Assembly (NCBI GenBank): GCA_964346585.1
Contig: CAYFVQ010000015.1
Location: 3,367-67,366 of the forward strand
DNA: 64,000 bases
Source: SOIA01 sp964346585
GTDB lineage: Bacteria; Acidobacteriota; Aminicenantia; Aminicenantales; Aminicenantaceae
Direction of reading: 5' to 3'
Of the stretch, positions 45,363 through 54,530 are shown one piece after another. The notes beneath the pieces were generated by a model that saw only the letters and a program-made list of their open reading frames with translations, had not been told where the DNA came from and did not search any database. The position numbers and the translations under genes were made by a program. Every line of letters begins with the position of its first letter. Position 1 is the stretch's first letter.

Positions 45363-45755
45363 GTGGTAAAGGTGGATAAAGAAAAAAGGAAACACAGCCG
45401 GGCGAAGTGCCTGATTCCAGCGGAACTCGTGGATTCAGAGGGAAGAAGTGTCATCACCGGGAGAGTCAATGTCAAAGATTTCTCCCATGAAGGATTAAAA
45501 TTAAACATAAACTTTGAAAAGCTCAAACCCGGATCTGCTGTGGATATAAAGATCTACCTTCCCGAGAAAAAAATTACAACCCTTCTATCCGGCGAAATCA
45601 CCTGGAATGAATACGCCAATAATAAGATGGAACTGGGACTCAAAATAATGAAGATGGATAAAGATGTCAAAGAGGAGATCCTGAGCTGGATCTTCCCTCA
45701 ATGGATATCGATTGATGTGCCGTCGAAGAAAAAGAAAATCAAGAAGAGGAAATAA
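45363..45755 (+). CDS. PilZ domain c-di-GMP-binding protein
   Basis: 130 residues from the GTG at 45363 (GAGGA five bases upstream). Single PilZ domain: the arginine motif RKHSRAKCLIPAEL at about 8-21 and the D-x-S-x2-G motif in KDFSHEGLKL at about 42-51, both c-di-GMP-contacting. The tail is lysine-rich (SKKKKIKKRK). It would be an effector of the same signal degraded by the HD-GYP protein at 34340. Stand-alone gene; target unknown. Confidence 0.82.
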   Translation: MVKVDKEKRKHSRAKCLIPAELVDSEGRSVITGRVNVKDFSHEGLKLNINFEKLKPGSAVDIKIYLPEKKITTLLSGEITWNEYANNKMELGLKIMKMDKDVKEEILSWIFPQWISIDVPSKKKKIKKRK

Positions 45756-45766
45756 AATCCCTTAAT

Positions 45767-45782
45767 TGAAAACCTGTTTTCA
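45767..45782. terminator. Hairpin between converging genes
   Basis: TGAAAAC and GTTTTCA are exact inverted repeats with a two-base loop, between the converging PilZ and small membrane protein genes. AT-rich stem and only a short T tract, so a weak terminator at best. Confidence 0.35.
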
Positions 45783-45787
45783 GTTGT

Positions 45788-46045
45788 TTATCCCACTTTC
45801 TCTTTAAAAGCCTGCAACTCTTCCTCAAGGGCGGTGATCTTTGTTCCGAGCAGCTCTTTTTCTCTTTGTTTCATCTTCAGCAAGACTCTGATTAGCATAG
45901 CCGCCGCGCAGAGCAACAGGAGAATGCTCATGATAGAGGCGTTCAGGAAGGGAATCCTTATATTCTGCAAGAAGGTGAGCACACCGATATCTGAAAGATA
46001 GGATAAAACCGCTAATACAGTTAAAATGACAACCCATACGATCAT
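45788..46045 (-). CDS. Small membrane protein with C-terminal coiled coil
   Basis: 85 residues. Two hydrophobic helices (about 3-20 and 34-56) then a charged heptad-like helix (LKMKQREKELLGTKITALEEELQAFKEK). The GGGAGG Shine-Dalgarno is close to the ATG. Resembles short LapA/DUF1049-like proteins in layout only; function unknown. Precedes nothing cotranscribed; converges with the PilZ gene. Confidence 0.65.
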   Translation of the reverse strand: MIVWVVILTVLAVLSYLSDIGVLTFLQNIRIPFLNASIMSILLLLCAAAMLIRVLLKMKQREKELLGTKITALEEELQAFKEKVG

Positions 46046-46210
46046 CTAACAGCCTCCCTCAGGGGCATTTACTAACATTCTCGGTTGAAACTGATATTTT
46101 CCCCTCTGGAATTGTTCTTCATAGATCCTCTCTAAAGCATTAACACACAGAAAAATCAATGTCAACTTGGTAAGTTTGGAATATTTGGCTGATACTCAAA
46201 TACTTCAGTA

Positions 46211-46921
46211 TTAATCAGTTTTCTGGACTGTTTCCACTAGCGCTCCATCCTCCATCCGAAGAATACGGTCAGCGTATTCTCCAATGCGCAGGTCATGGCT
46301 GGCAACGATCACACATCTGTTCTGGTCCCTTGAGTAAGTTTTGAGAAGCTGGATTATTTCAAAACCCTGCTTGGACTCTAAACATCCAGTCGGCTCATCA
46401 GCGATGATCAGATCTCCTTCGTTAGCTATGGCGCGGGCCACGGCGACTCGCTGCTTCTCGCCCTGGCTTAAGGTCCGAGGAAACTTTTCCGCAAGATGCT
46501 CAACATGAAATTGGGCGAGCAATCGCAGGGCTTGATGGTGTGTTTCTTTCCTTGTCTTTCCTGTAAAACGAAGAACCACTCCGACATTCTCCTGGACTGT
46601 CAACGAATCAATAAGGAGAAAAGTTTGAAAGATAAATCCGATTCTCCTGGCTCGAATTTGCTGCAATTCCTTCATGGAATACAATTCAATATTCCTGCCA
46701 AAAAGGGATATGGTTCCTGAGGTGGATTTCGCCAACCCCGCAATCAAAGTCAATAAAGTGGTCTTGCCACTTCCGCTGGGTCCCAAGACTAGTACTAGCT
46801 CACCAGACGAGATGCCAAGAGAAACATCCTGAACGGCAACGGTCTTTTTTCCATCACTGCTAAATACTTTTGACACATTGGAAAGCTGTACCATCGATGT
46901 CGATCCGGCTGACATTTTCAT
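46211..46921 (-). CDS. ABC transporter ATPase (LolD/MacB type)
   Basis: 236 residues. Walker A VLGPSGSGKTTLLTLI, signature TLSQGEKQRVAVARAIA, Walker B LIIADEPTGCLES and H-loop VASHD. This is the LolD/MacB ATPase class that pairs with FtsX-type permeases and acts on lipids, lipoproteins or peptides from the outer face of the inner membrane. It starts inside the permease gene (ATGA-type overlap) and is the last gene of the seven-gene lipid-type operon 54530-46211. Confidence 0.88.
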   Translation of the reverse strand: MKMSAGSTSMVQLSNVSKVFSSDGKKTVAVQDVSLGISSGELVLVLGPSGSGKTTLLTLIAGLAKSTSGTISLFGRNIELYSMKELQQIRARRIGFIFQTFLLIDSLTVQENVGVVLRFTGKTRKETHHQALRLLAQFHVEHLAEKFPRTLSQGEKQRVAVARAIANEGDLIIADEPTGCLESKQGFEIIQLLKTYSRDQNRCVIVASHDLRIGEYADRILRMEDGALVETVQKTD

Positions 46922-48024
46922 AGGAAGACCTCCATCAGATAAATGCTGCGCAATCTTCGAATCGAGAAAAAAGAGCTGATCAGGCTCATGATCTCAACAA
47001 GGATGACAACCGCTATGATCTGTCCGATAGTGGATTTTGTGCTCACTTCTGGGGAGATTTTTTCGATCAGCTGAACGAGTGGAAAAAAGACGACTAAAGC
47101 CACACCACTTGCCGCTGAAGATATCAACAGCGCCTGCTCGATTATCAACCGACGCAAAAATCCCTTTGGCGAACCAAGTGTCTTTAAAACAGCAAAATCT
47201 TTTCTCCTCTCGAGAATATTGACTGTCAACAGAAGGCTGAGGATAACTGTGAGCACGACACCCCCGATTGCCGCGACAGTATAAAGAAGGGGAAGAAAAC
47301 CTGATTTCATCTCATAAATATTGTTCGCTAAAAATGTTTCGTGGTCGTAAACCTCCAGCCTCGGCAATTCCTTGCGAATCTTCTCAGCTATTTCTGGAAG
47401 AGCATTCTTGTCTTCCACCTCCACCATATAACATGTAGCAATACCCGGAAACCCGATCATTGCCTGGAGAAAACGCACCGTAACAAACGCATACTGGAGA
47501 ACAAAGGCATTTGTGCCTGTGCTGATTCCCACCACTTCGAGCGAATGTTCCTGAATCTCGACGTCATCCCCCACTTTAAACTTGAATTTTGCAGCGAATG
47601 ACTTGTCAAGAACGATTTCGTTATCACTGGAAACATTCCGTCCGGCAACCAGACGGGGCGGACCCCCGATGTTTTTTTCCGGGTCAAAACCGGTTAAAAA
47701 AACCGTTCTATCCCTATCTCCTTTTTGAATGGCCGCCAGGACTAAAAGAACTGGAGAAATAGATTTAATGCCGGGAATCTTCTCGATTTTTCTTCCTTGA
47801 ACCGCTGATACTAGAGAGGAGCCACGCAGGATATTTGTCGCGTTTCGTTGAAGCACCCAGAGGTCAGTGCTATTCTGGCGAATATACTCGACTGACCCAT
47901 CCGCGACTCCTCGATAAACGGCGAAGAGAAAAAAAATCAGGATTATACAGAGAGCCACACCACCGATCGTGAGCATCAGGCGCAAAGGCTGGCTTCTTAA
48001 GGTTCGAACTGCATACATGTCCAT
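46918..48024 (-). CDS. FtsX-like ABC permease (LolC/MacB/DevC type)
   Basis: 368 residues: a first helix at about 16-38, a periplasmic MacB-type domain (about 40-240) and three C-terminal helices (about 248-365), the standard four-helix architecture. Helices include FLPLLYTVAAIGGVVLTVILSLLL, and the coupling region has FAVLKTLGSPKGFLRRLI. These permeases push substrates out from the membrane mechanically. Overlaps the ATPase gene by four bases and follows the class II aldolase by 49, so it belongs to the lipid-type operon. Confidence 0.85.
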   Translation of the reverse strand: MDMYAVRTLRSQPLRLMLTIGGVALCIILIFFLFAVYRGVADGSVEYIRQNSTDLWVLQRNATNILRGSSLVSAVQGRKIEKIPGIKSISPVLLVLAAIQKGDRDRTVFLTGFDPEKNIGGPPRLVAGRNVSSDNEIVLDKSFAAKFKFKVGDDVEIQEHSLEVVGISTGTNAFVLQYAFVTVRFLQAMIGFPGIATCYMVEVEDKNALPEIAEKIRKELPRLEVYDHETFLANNIYEMKSGFLPLLYTVAAIGGVVLTVILSLLLTVNILERRKDFAVLKTLGSPKGFLRRLIIEQALLISSAASGVALVVFFPLVQLIEKISPEVSTKSTIGQIIAVVILVEIMSLISSFFSIRRLRSIYLMEVFL

Positions 48025-48073
48025 CTTTCCTCCCTTTATTGGTCTGGAGCCAATACCTCTCTCTTTCCTTTCA

Positions 48074-49180
48074 TCAGGAGATCATCGGGACTTCGAGAAG
48101 GAGCTTGCCGGAAATCCGGTCAAAAATATCATCCAGACTGGCCCCTGTAATCGTGAGCCCATGATTCCTGAGGCCAACAGCCGTTTGAGAAGGATTATCG
48201 GTTTGACGAAAGAGGTCAACAACCGCTTCCGCCAGTTCTCGGGTGCCACAGGGATAGATCTGTCGAGTGCAAAGCACATCCTCCAACCAGGCATGCACAT
48301 GAACAATCGCACCAATGTCTGGATAAGTCCTGTAGAGAAGTGCATGTTCGACCGTATCCACCGATACTCGTGCTTTTGGGTCGTGTTCAGGAGGAACACT
48401 CACCAGAGCTTGACCTTGCTCAAAATCGAATCCCTTGACCAATAATATGTCTTTACCTACATCAGATAATTTAGCTTTGTTCACTCCGCGGGCACTCATC
48501 CAGAATGTAGCCTCTCCAAACTCAGGAATGGGCTCGCGGGCACTGAGATTTCCCCAACTCAGGCCTTTCATTTCAAATAGATTGTAGATTTGTTGGATAT
48601 CTGCTTCTGAGAGAACCTCTCTGAGTGGAAAGGGCGAGGGAAGGACTCCGAGGCTATCCAGCTTTTTTCCGAACTTCTTAAGCTCTTCAACCACAGGAGA
48701 AGTTTTCCAGTACTGGGTAGGCAAGTCAGTAGTCAGGACGTTCTTCATGGCAAAATGGGATCCGGCAATCGGCATGATCTGCTGGTAAACATATTCTGGA
48801 TCGAACGTATGATGAAAGAACCCCGTCTCCGGTGTTGTGAAATATATTTCAGTACCCTTTTCTGGAGAATCTGAGGAATCCCCGTTGGAAGGCACGACAG
48901 TCAGAACCATGTTGGAGAGAGAGCGCACAAGAGTCGAATAACTGAGAGAACGCAGATTCTCGACAGGCTTTTCGACTGTGATTACAGAAAAAACAAAAAT
49001 GGATTGGGAACGACGGCGAAAGAACTTGGGATCCTCGACATCGATCAGGTTCAAGACAAACTGAATATTGTTGTCCGGCGATGCCTTCTCATGACCATTT
49101 TCGATGAATTTTTGAGCGATCGCCTCAGCGATTTTGTCCCGTAATGGATTCACACCGTGTTTAATGACTGAAAATTTCAT
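48074..49180 (-). CDS. Class II aldolase/adducin-family protein with extra N-terminal domain
   Basis: 368 residues. The C-terminal half (about 190-360) is a class II aldolase/adducin domain: GNLSAREP, the glutamate in VEHALLYRTYPD, HVHAW (zinc His pair) and RNHGLTI (third zinc His). The N-terminal 190 residues do not resemble a family I know. Class II aldolases cleave or epimerise phosphorylated sugars through a zinc enolate; related domains act as decarboxylases or dehydratases. In this operon it may handle a small-carbon unit for the lipid head group, but no substrate can be read. One base separates it from the LysA-like gene. Confidence 0.8.
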   Translation of the reverse strand: MKFSVIKHGVNPLRDKIAEAIAQKFIENGHEKASPDNNIQFVLNLIDVEDPKFFRRRSQSIFVFSVITVEKPVENLRSLSYSTLVRSLSNMVLTVVPSNGDSSDSPEKGTEIYFTTPETGFFHHTFDPEYVYQQIMPIAGSHFAMKNVLTTDLPTQYWKTSPVVEELKKFGKKLDSLGVLPSPFPLREVLSEADIQQIYNLFEMKGLSWGNLSAREPIPEFGEATFWMSARGVNKAKLSDVGKDILLVKGFDFEQGQALVSVPPEHDPKARVSVDTVEHALLYRTYPDIGAIVHVHAWLEDVLCTRQIYPCGTRELAEAVVDLFRQTDNPSQTAVGLRNHGLTITGASLDDIFDRISGKLLLEVPMIS

Positions 49181-49181
49181 T

Positions 49182-50579
49182 TTAAACCTCCTTGGTTTCC
49201 ACTGATTTATTCATAAAATCGCGGCTGACCATATCTTCAAAAACTTCTTCTCTCCTGATCAACCGATGGCCTTGATCGTTAACTGAAACGATTGCGGGAC
49301 GGGCAAAGCCAAAGGACGATTCCAGAGCCGTGAAATAGGCGCCGCTATCCATAATCGCCAGCACTTCATTGGGATGGACCTGGGGCATGAGTTTATTCCG
49401 GTAGACAACATCCGACGCAAAACACACAGGACCGACAATATTCACTTTTTCAGTGCGAGGACGTCTCACTTCGTTGCAGAGGAAAATTTCATGGTATTCA
49501 TAGAAAGTGGGCAGAGTCACTGTTCCCAAGCCACCGTCAGTGATCAGCCACTTGCGGAGACCAGGACGTTCCTTCACTCGATGAACGGTGAGCAGTAAAA
49601 ACTGGTTGGGACTGACTATGCCCCGCCCTGGCTCGTACAACAGTTCCGGCAAATCATTCTCCGGAAAATATCTGAGGACAGTGCGGGATACTTCTCTGGC
49701 AAAATCTTCAAAAGTGATGTCCGTCGCTTTACCCAGACTCGAGGGCAGTCGCTCGATTCCCTGGTAGACCAGAAGCTCTCGAGAAGTGAGCTCTCGAGTG
49801 GTCATCGAAGCGAATCCTCCTCCCACATCCACAATCTTGATGGTCAATCCAGCAGAGCGGGAGAAACCCAGAAGTGGAGCCAAACACCGCAAAGCTCTTG
49901 AATAATCCTTTGGATCTCTGATTCCAGTCCCGATGTGAAAGTGAAACCCGAGAAAGCGAACTCTTTTCATTCCTTTAAGGAGGTCAAAACCCGCCGTCAC
50001 TTCTCCACCTTTGAGGTCGAGTCCAAAGGCACATCCTTTGCGGCTTCCTGTCGCGGCCCCCTGGTTCATCCCCCGTGGAGTGTAGTCAGGATTGATTCGA
50101 AACAAAATATCCACATCTTTTTTCTCGGCCACACAAATTTTATTGAGCGCTGTCAACTCATCCAGAGAATCGACAACGATGAGCCGCACCTGACTCTCCA
50201 AACATTCACGTAAAAAATCATCCGTCTTGCACGGCCCATTTACCACTATCTCATCTCTTCCATGGCCCATGCGCAAAGCCAGGTTCAGCTCGAACAAGCT
50301 CATCACCTCGGCTTTGAGTCCGGCACTGCGGAGCATCTGGAGAACTGCGGGTACAGAGTTGCACTTGTATGCATAATGGACGGATGTTTTTCCTGGATAA
50401 AGCGACTCCACACTCTGTCGAAAGTTCTTGGCAGTCTCTTTCAGACGGATTTCATTCACCACATGAAGAGGAGTCCCGTATTCTCTGGCGAGAGCGACAG
50501 CCGACGTCCCCCCGACCATCAGTTCGCCTTCCTGAGATACTCGAAGGCCCCAATCTCGAGGCTGTAATATTTTTTTCAT
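49182..50579 (-). CDS. LysA-like PLP-dependent decarboxylase
   Basis: 465 residues, alanine-racemase/group IV decarboxylase fold. Lys72 in VHYAYKCNS is the PLP lysine; GFHFHIGTGIRDP and VDVGGGFASM bind PLP; GPVCFASDVV carries the active-site Cys/Asp pair. Longer than diaminopimelate decarboxylase by about 45 residues and clearly divergent, e.g. CFASD in place of CESGD. It may decarboxylate a D-configured amino acid; next to a BtaA-like gene, decarboxylation of a homoserine-type head group is an attractive guess. The aldolase gene begins two bases downstream. Confidence 0.82.
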   Translation of the reverse strand: MKKILQPRDWGLRVSQEGELMVGGTSAVALAREYGTPLHVVNEIRLKETAKNFRQSVESLYPGKTSVHYAYKCNSVPAVLQMLRSAGLKAEVMSLFELNLALRMGHGRDEIVVNGPCKTDDFLRECLESQVRLIVVDSLDELTALNKICVAEKKDVDILFRINPDYTPRGMNQGAATGSRKGCAFGLDLKGGEVTAGFDLLKGMKRVRFLGFHFHIGTGIRDPKDYSRALRCLAPLLGFSRSAGLTIKIVDVGGGFASMTTRELTSRELLVYQGIERLPSSLGKATDITFEDFAREVSRTVLRYFPENDLPELLYEPGRGIVSPNQFLLLTVHRVKERPGLRKWLITDGGLGTVTLPTFYEYHEIFLCNEVRRPRTEKVNIVGPVCFASDVVYRNKLMPQVHPNEVLAIMDSGAYFTALESSFGFARPAIVSVNDQGHRLIRREEVFEDMVSRDFMNKSVETKEV

Positions 50580-50601
50580 GTGTTTAGCCTTTTAAAATGA
50601 T

Positions 50602-51717
50602 TTATCCGGATAAATTTTTTTTATATATCGCGAAATGTTTATCAGGCTTCAACCCAAAATATTCTGCAGCCTTGACCGCAGGAGAATTATCCTCTGACAT
50701 CCATGTTGTTTCGAGCTCGTCATACTTCATGCACATCTGGCTAAAAGAGTTGAAGAGAAGCAAATAAGTCCGGCCATGCTGATAAGCTTTTTTGATGCCC
50801 ACGGAAAAAATAATGAGTTTCCGGATTTTTTTTCGATCGTGGAGAAACCTGACTAATCTCAATGGCCCGGCTTTTCCCCTCAATTTTCGAAGAGCGGGAT
50901 TGATGTCCAACACACAGTGCACAATCCCTACTGGATTCCCGTTATGCTCCACGATCTTTATCAGATCCGGGGAGGTCACCAGGCTCAAGTACTTGGCCGA
51001 AAAAAGATATTCCTCTTGGCATAGGGGCAAAAAATGCCAATTGGAGGAGAATGCATCGTTATTCACTTCGCGAAAACGCTCCAGTTCCGCTTTGAAATTC
51101 TTATTTGAGAAGGAACGAATCGAATAACTTCCCATTTGACTCGGAGATTCTTTCTTTCCATACCGTTCCTGAACATACTGCCGGATGTTTCCATTCTTTC
51201 TCGTATGGAATGTTGCGGAAACGCGAAATCCAATTTTTTTCAGCAGGTCATTATAGTAGGAAGGATTGTACGGTTGGAAAAAAGTCGGTGGGATTCCAAA
51301 CTGATCGATCTGTATCCCCACCTCAGAATAGTGATTCGGATTGAATGGGCCCTCGAGGAATTCGACTCCCTGGCTTCTTGAATATTCTTCGGCTGCGTTA
51401 AAGAGGTGACGGACTGCATCCGGGTCGTTGATCGACTCAAAGAACCCGAAGAAGGCCGATTTTTCACCGAATTTCTCTTGATGAAGCCGGTTAATGATGA
51501 TGGCCACACGCGCAGCGACGGCATCGTCTCTGTAGCAAACAAAAAGCCTCAATTGTGCATTGGCAAAATAAGGGTTGCGTCTCACATCCAGAACCCGGCG
51601 CACCTCCGAATTAAACGGCGGAACCCAGTTCGGGTCTTCCCTATAAACGCGAAACGGTAACCTCAAGAAATCCTTCATCTGCCGCGCCTTAGAGACTGAG
51701 ACAACTCTGTATGTCAT
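50602..51717 (-). CDS. GNAT-superfamily-like acyltransferase (YghO-type)
   Basis: 371 residues. The N-terminal half has the pattern FLRLPFRVYREDPNWVPPF, then GFFESINDPDAVRHLFNAAEEYSRSQGVEFLEGPFNPN, as in large GNAT-related proteins typified by YghO. The second half includes PVGIVHCVLDINPA and a basic helix (GRTYLLLFNSFSQMC). Predicted to acylate an amine, perhaps with a fatty acyl chain. Overlaps the BtaA fusion by ATGA, so translation is coupled, which supports a shared pathway. Confidence 0.72.
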   Translation of the reverse strand: MTYRVVSVSKARQMKDFLRLPFRVYREDPNWVPPFNSEVRRVLDVRRNPYFANAQLRLFVCYRDDAVAARVAIIINRLHQEKFGEKSAFFGFFESINDPDAVRHLFNAAEEYSRSQGVEFLEGPFNPNHYSEVGIQIDQFGIPPTFFQPYNPSYYNDLLKKIGFRVSATFHTRKNGNIRQYVQERYGKKESPSQMGSYSIRSFSNKNFKAELERFREVNNDAFSSNWHFLPLCQEEYLFSAKYLSLVTSPDLIKIVEHNGNPVGIVHCVLDINPALRKLRGKAGPLRLVRFLHDRKKIRKLIIFSVGIKKAYQHGRTYLLLFNSFSQMCMKYDELETTWMSEDNSPAVKAAEYFGLKPDKHFAIYKKNLSG

Positions 51718-53588
51718 TTTTCATCTCTCTTCTGAATTTCTTCCACAACATAGTTGTTGTAAATGAATGACAAATCTTTCTCATGAAGCGACTTGGCCTT
51801 CTTTTTATGAGACCGAATATTGCTGTTCAGAGTGGAGGGATGTTCCCGGAAAACAAGAAGATTTCGATAAGTTAAGATGGCTTTATCCTTGGCCACACGG
51901 ACCGTTTCTCTGAGCAGCTCTTCATACGCGTCATCGGACATCCACTCAAAAATATTGGTGAAGTTAAACTTGGAAATACTCGAGTCAGGCAAAGAAGAAA
52001 AATAGTTCTCGCAGCTATCCGTCACTATCTCGATCCGGTCCACACGGTTGCGGATGAGGTCATAATTCTCACGCTTCAGATACTGGGGGAGATTGTCCTC
52101 GTCATAGAATTTCCCGAGCAAAATATAGGATAAAAAGTGATTTTCCTTCATAGGCAGCTGAGTAATGGCCCGCTTCGCTTTCTCTGCGAAATGATTGCCG
52201 AAGGAAAACTTCTCATCGAGATAGGCGAAAAAAGCTTTATCGAAGAACAGCGTATTCAATCTGCGGCTCAGCATGACTCTGGTGAGAAACCACCATCTGA
52301 GATTTTCCCATTTTTTACGAAAGAGAACCGTCCTTTCCGCTGGGTCTTCAGCTTCGAAAAACTGCATCAACTTTTTTTTGCTGATTAATGGAGTGATCAC
52401 GAGTCTTTTTAATAACCGCATGTACGCTTCATAACGGCCGCTGTGAATAATGCCTCGTTGGATTTTCTTCCGCTGCCCATCCCAGTATCGGGCGCTGTCA
52501 GCCGACAATAAATCACGGATCCGTCCATACAACTGAAAACGTTCCCTGGATTTCTTCACTCCCATAAACTCGAGCAGTTCATCGTAGGAAAGGGCTTTGA
52601 AGGCTGCGATTTTCAAGTCCAGCAAAAAATTTTGTTGGGGATTCAAATCCAGAGCAATAACCTTCTGAGGATTGTCAAGCAAGAAAGCGAGAGCATTGCA
52701 CCCCCCTGAAGTGATGGAAAAGACCACATCGTTTGAGGTCGTGTGAAAAGCTTCCCGGTCAATACGCGGATCTTCCCAGCATTGCGCATACAGGATATCT
52801 CTGAATACTTTTTTATCGGAACGGATTCTCTTTTTTTCGGCCTTCTGGGTTTCATTGCCCTTTGGATTTTTGGTTGTTCCGATTATGGTGTGTATGACGG
52901 CCCAATCGATGATGGCGGGCAATCCGATTAAAATTGCATGAAGGAGTTCATGAGTGAAGGAAGCCACGATGAAACCCGGAATGAGAAGCAGATAGACGGC
53001 GTTATGCCTGAATCCATCCCGGTTGATCTCGAATTCCCTGAAGATGGCTTTTACTGAGCCAAGACTCTTATGGTTCGGGATCAAGCGAGGAACACGCGTC
53101 TGATAATCTGCGTATTGCTGTTTAAATTGTTTTTCCAAAGAGACTTCCTCATATTTGATGAGTTGAGTATAATGGAGGTAAAGGAGAGTGGGCAGAAGAA
53201 CTCCGATGAACGGCAGGCAGAGCACGAATCCTGAAAAAGCAATGAGGTCTGCGAGGTAAATCGGATTCCGGACGAGAAGATACGGTCCGATGACAAGAAG
53301 AGAGTCATCTTGCACGGGGAAGGCCATCATGCGCTTCGATGTCAAAATACTCCCGGACCACATCCTTAGGACAGACGCGACAGCCGTAATCAAAGCCGCC
53401 ATCCAGAATCCTAAAGATAATGATGCCTTACCGGAAAGACCGGCTAATTTCCCAAGGACGACCGCATTTTCCGGGTAATCAGAAAAAACCAAAAAGGAAA
53501 GGACACAGATGAGAATGACGATACTGAACGAGATAAAAATACGTATCTCAAACTCGATTTTTTTGATTTTCATGTTCAGGCTTTTCAT
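51714..53588 (-). CDS. Fusion: membrane ICMT/PEMT-type methyltransferase + BtaA-like (DUF3419) transferase
   Basis: 624 residues. Residues 1 to about 175 hold several membrane helices and the ICMT/phospholipid-methyltransferase signature (GPYLLVRNPIYLADLIAFSG, then EEVSLEKQFKQQYADYQTRVPRLIP). Two more helices follow at about 195-235. From about 258 the protein is a DUF3419/BtaA domain: YAQCWEDPRIDREAF, SAM motif VVFSITSGGCNALAFLL, VIALDLNPQQ, and near the end FNFTNIFEWMSDD. BtaA moves the 3-amino-3-carboxypropyl group of SAM to diacylglycerol, giving diacylglyceryl-homoserine; N-methylation then gives betaine lipid, normally by the separate BtaB. Here the methyltransferase is a membrane enzyme on the same chain. 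Starts three bases after the lipid kinase stop. Confidence 0.85.
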   Translation of the reverse strand: MKSLNMKIKKIEFEIRIFISFSIVILICVLSFLVFSDYPENAVVLGKLAGLSGKASLSLGFWMAALITAVASVLRMWSGSILTSKRMMAFPVQDDSLLVIGPYLLVRNPIYLADLIAFSGFVLCLPFIGVLLPTLLYLHYTQLIKYEEVSLEKQFKQQYADYQTRVPRLIPNHKSLGSVKAIFREFEINRDGFRHNAVYLLLIPGFIVASFTHELLHAILIGLPAIIDWAVIHTIIGTTKNPKGNETQKAEKKRIRSDKKVFRDILYAQCWEDPRIDREAFHTTSNDVVFSITSGGCNALAFLLDNPQKVIALDLNPQQNFLLDLKIAAFKALSYDELLEFMGVKKSRERFQLYGRIRDLLSADSARYWDGQRKKIQRGIIHSGRYEAYMRLLKRLVITPLISKKKLMQFFEAEDPAERTVLFRKKWENLRWWFLTRVMLSRRLNTLFFDKAFFAYLDEKFSFGNHFAEKAKRAITQLPMKENHFLSYILLGKFYDEDNLPQYLKRENYDLIRNRVDRIEIVTDSCENYFSSLPDSSISKFNFTNIFEWMSDDAYEELLRETVRVAKDKAILTYRNLLVFREHPSTLNSNIRSHKKKAKSLHEKDLSFIYNNYVVEEIQKRDEK

Positions 53589-53591
53589 GAC

Positions 53592-54530
53592 TTATTTTTT
53601 CTCCGGGATATTAAGCCTGACCTGCAGGGAAGAAGGCAAAATTTCTATTGAACACGGCAGACTGCCAAGAAGCTCTCCATCCGCCTCGAAGTGTACTCTC
53701 TCGCTGGAAGAAAGAGTGACTTTTTTCCCCCGATGCAGAGTGAATTTGGGGGAGGCTAAGTGCCGTCCAGAATAAATCTTCGGGAAGTTCCGCAGCCGTT
53801 GTGGGATAGATTGCTCATGTATTAAGAGGATATCAAACAAACCGTCATCCACTTGGGCATGGGGGATAAGGTTCATTCCGCCAGCCATGTAGTTCCCGTT
53901 CCCTATCACAACGCCGATAAAACGCTCTGTTATTCCGGTCATTCCGTCTATTTCGACTGTCATGGATTGATTGGGATAACGGAGTGCTGTCAATAGCGTA
54001 ATCGCGCCAAAGGCAATAAAACCACCCAGTCTTTTATGCTTTGACTGGACACGTTTAACGACTTCTCCCCCAATTCCGGCCTGGCATTCGTTTATAAAGT
54101 AGTGCTCGCTTGGCTGACCGGTCTCATCCGAGAAGACGACCTTCCCGAGATCGATAGACTGGGTTTGCCCTCTTTGAATCACATCAAGCTGTTCTTCTAA
54201 TCCTGTTGGCAAGCCTAGACTCTGAGCAAATCCATGACCGGTACCGCTGTCAATGATACCGAGTTGACAGGAAGGATTGATTAAATTCCCGTTTGAAAAA
54301 AATCCGTTGACTGTCTCCTGTATCGTCCCGTCCCCTCCGATTGTTACAATCAATTTACTTCCATCCAAGATCGCTTGTCTTGCAGAAAAACAGGCTTCTA
54401 ATGGTTCTCCTGTCACGCAGAGGGAATATGCACTTCCCAACTTTCTCTCGAGGGCACTGAGGATTTCCCATTGTTTCGCTCCGGTTCTTCCTCCATACGA
54501 GACTGGATTGATGATGACATGCACTCGCAT
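53592..54530 (-). CDS. YegS/diacylglycerol kinase-family lipid kinase
   Basis: 312 residues from the ATG at 54530 (AAGGA eight bases upstream; an earlier ATG at 54560 lacks one). N-terminal HVIINPVSYGGRTG and VTIGGDGTIQETVNGFF are the NAD-kinase-like nucleotide motifs of YegS/LCB5/DAG kinases; the C-terminal beta domain has FEADGELLGSLPC. Phosphorylates diacylglycerol or a related lipid alcohol at the inner membrane. First gene of the operon, directly ahead of the BtaA fusion, which uses diacylglycerol, so it could control the same pool. Confidence 0.87.
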   Translation of the reverse strand: MRVHVIINPVSYGGRTGAKQWEILSALERKLGSAYSLCVTGEPLEACFSARQAILDGSKLIVTIGGDGTIQETVNGFFSNGNLINPSCQLGIIDSGTGHGFAQSLGLPTGLEEQLDVIQRGQTQSIDLGKVVFSDETGQPSEHYFINECQAGIGGEVVKRVQSKHKRLGGFIAFGAITLLTALRYPNQSMTVEIDGMTGITERFIGVVIGNGNYMAGGMNLIPHAQVDDGLFDILLIHEQSIPQRLRNFPKIYSGRHLASPKFTLHRGKKVTLSSSERVHFEADGELLGSLPCSIEILPSSLQVRLNIPEKK

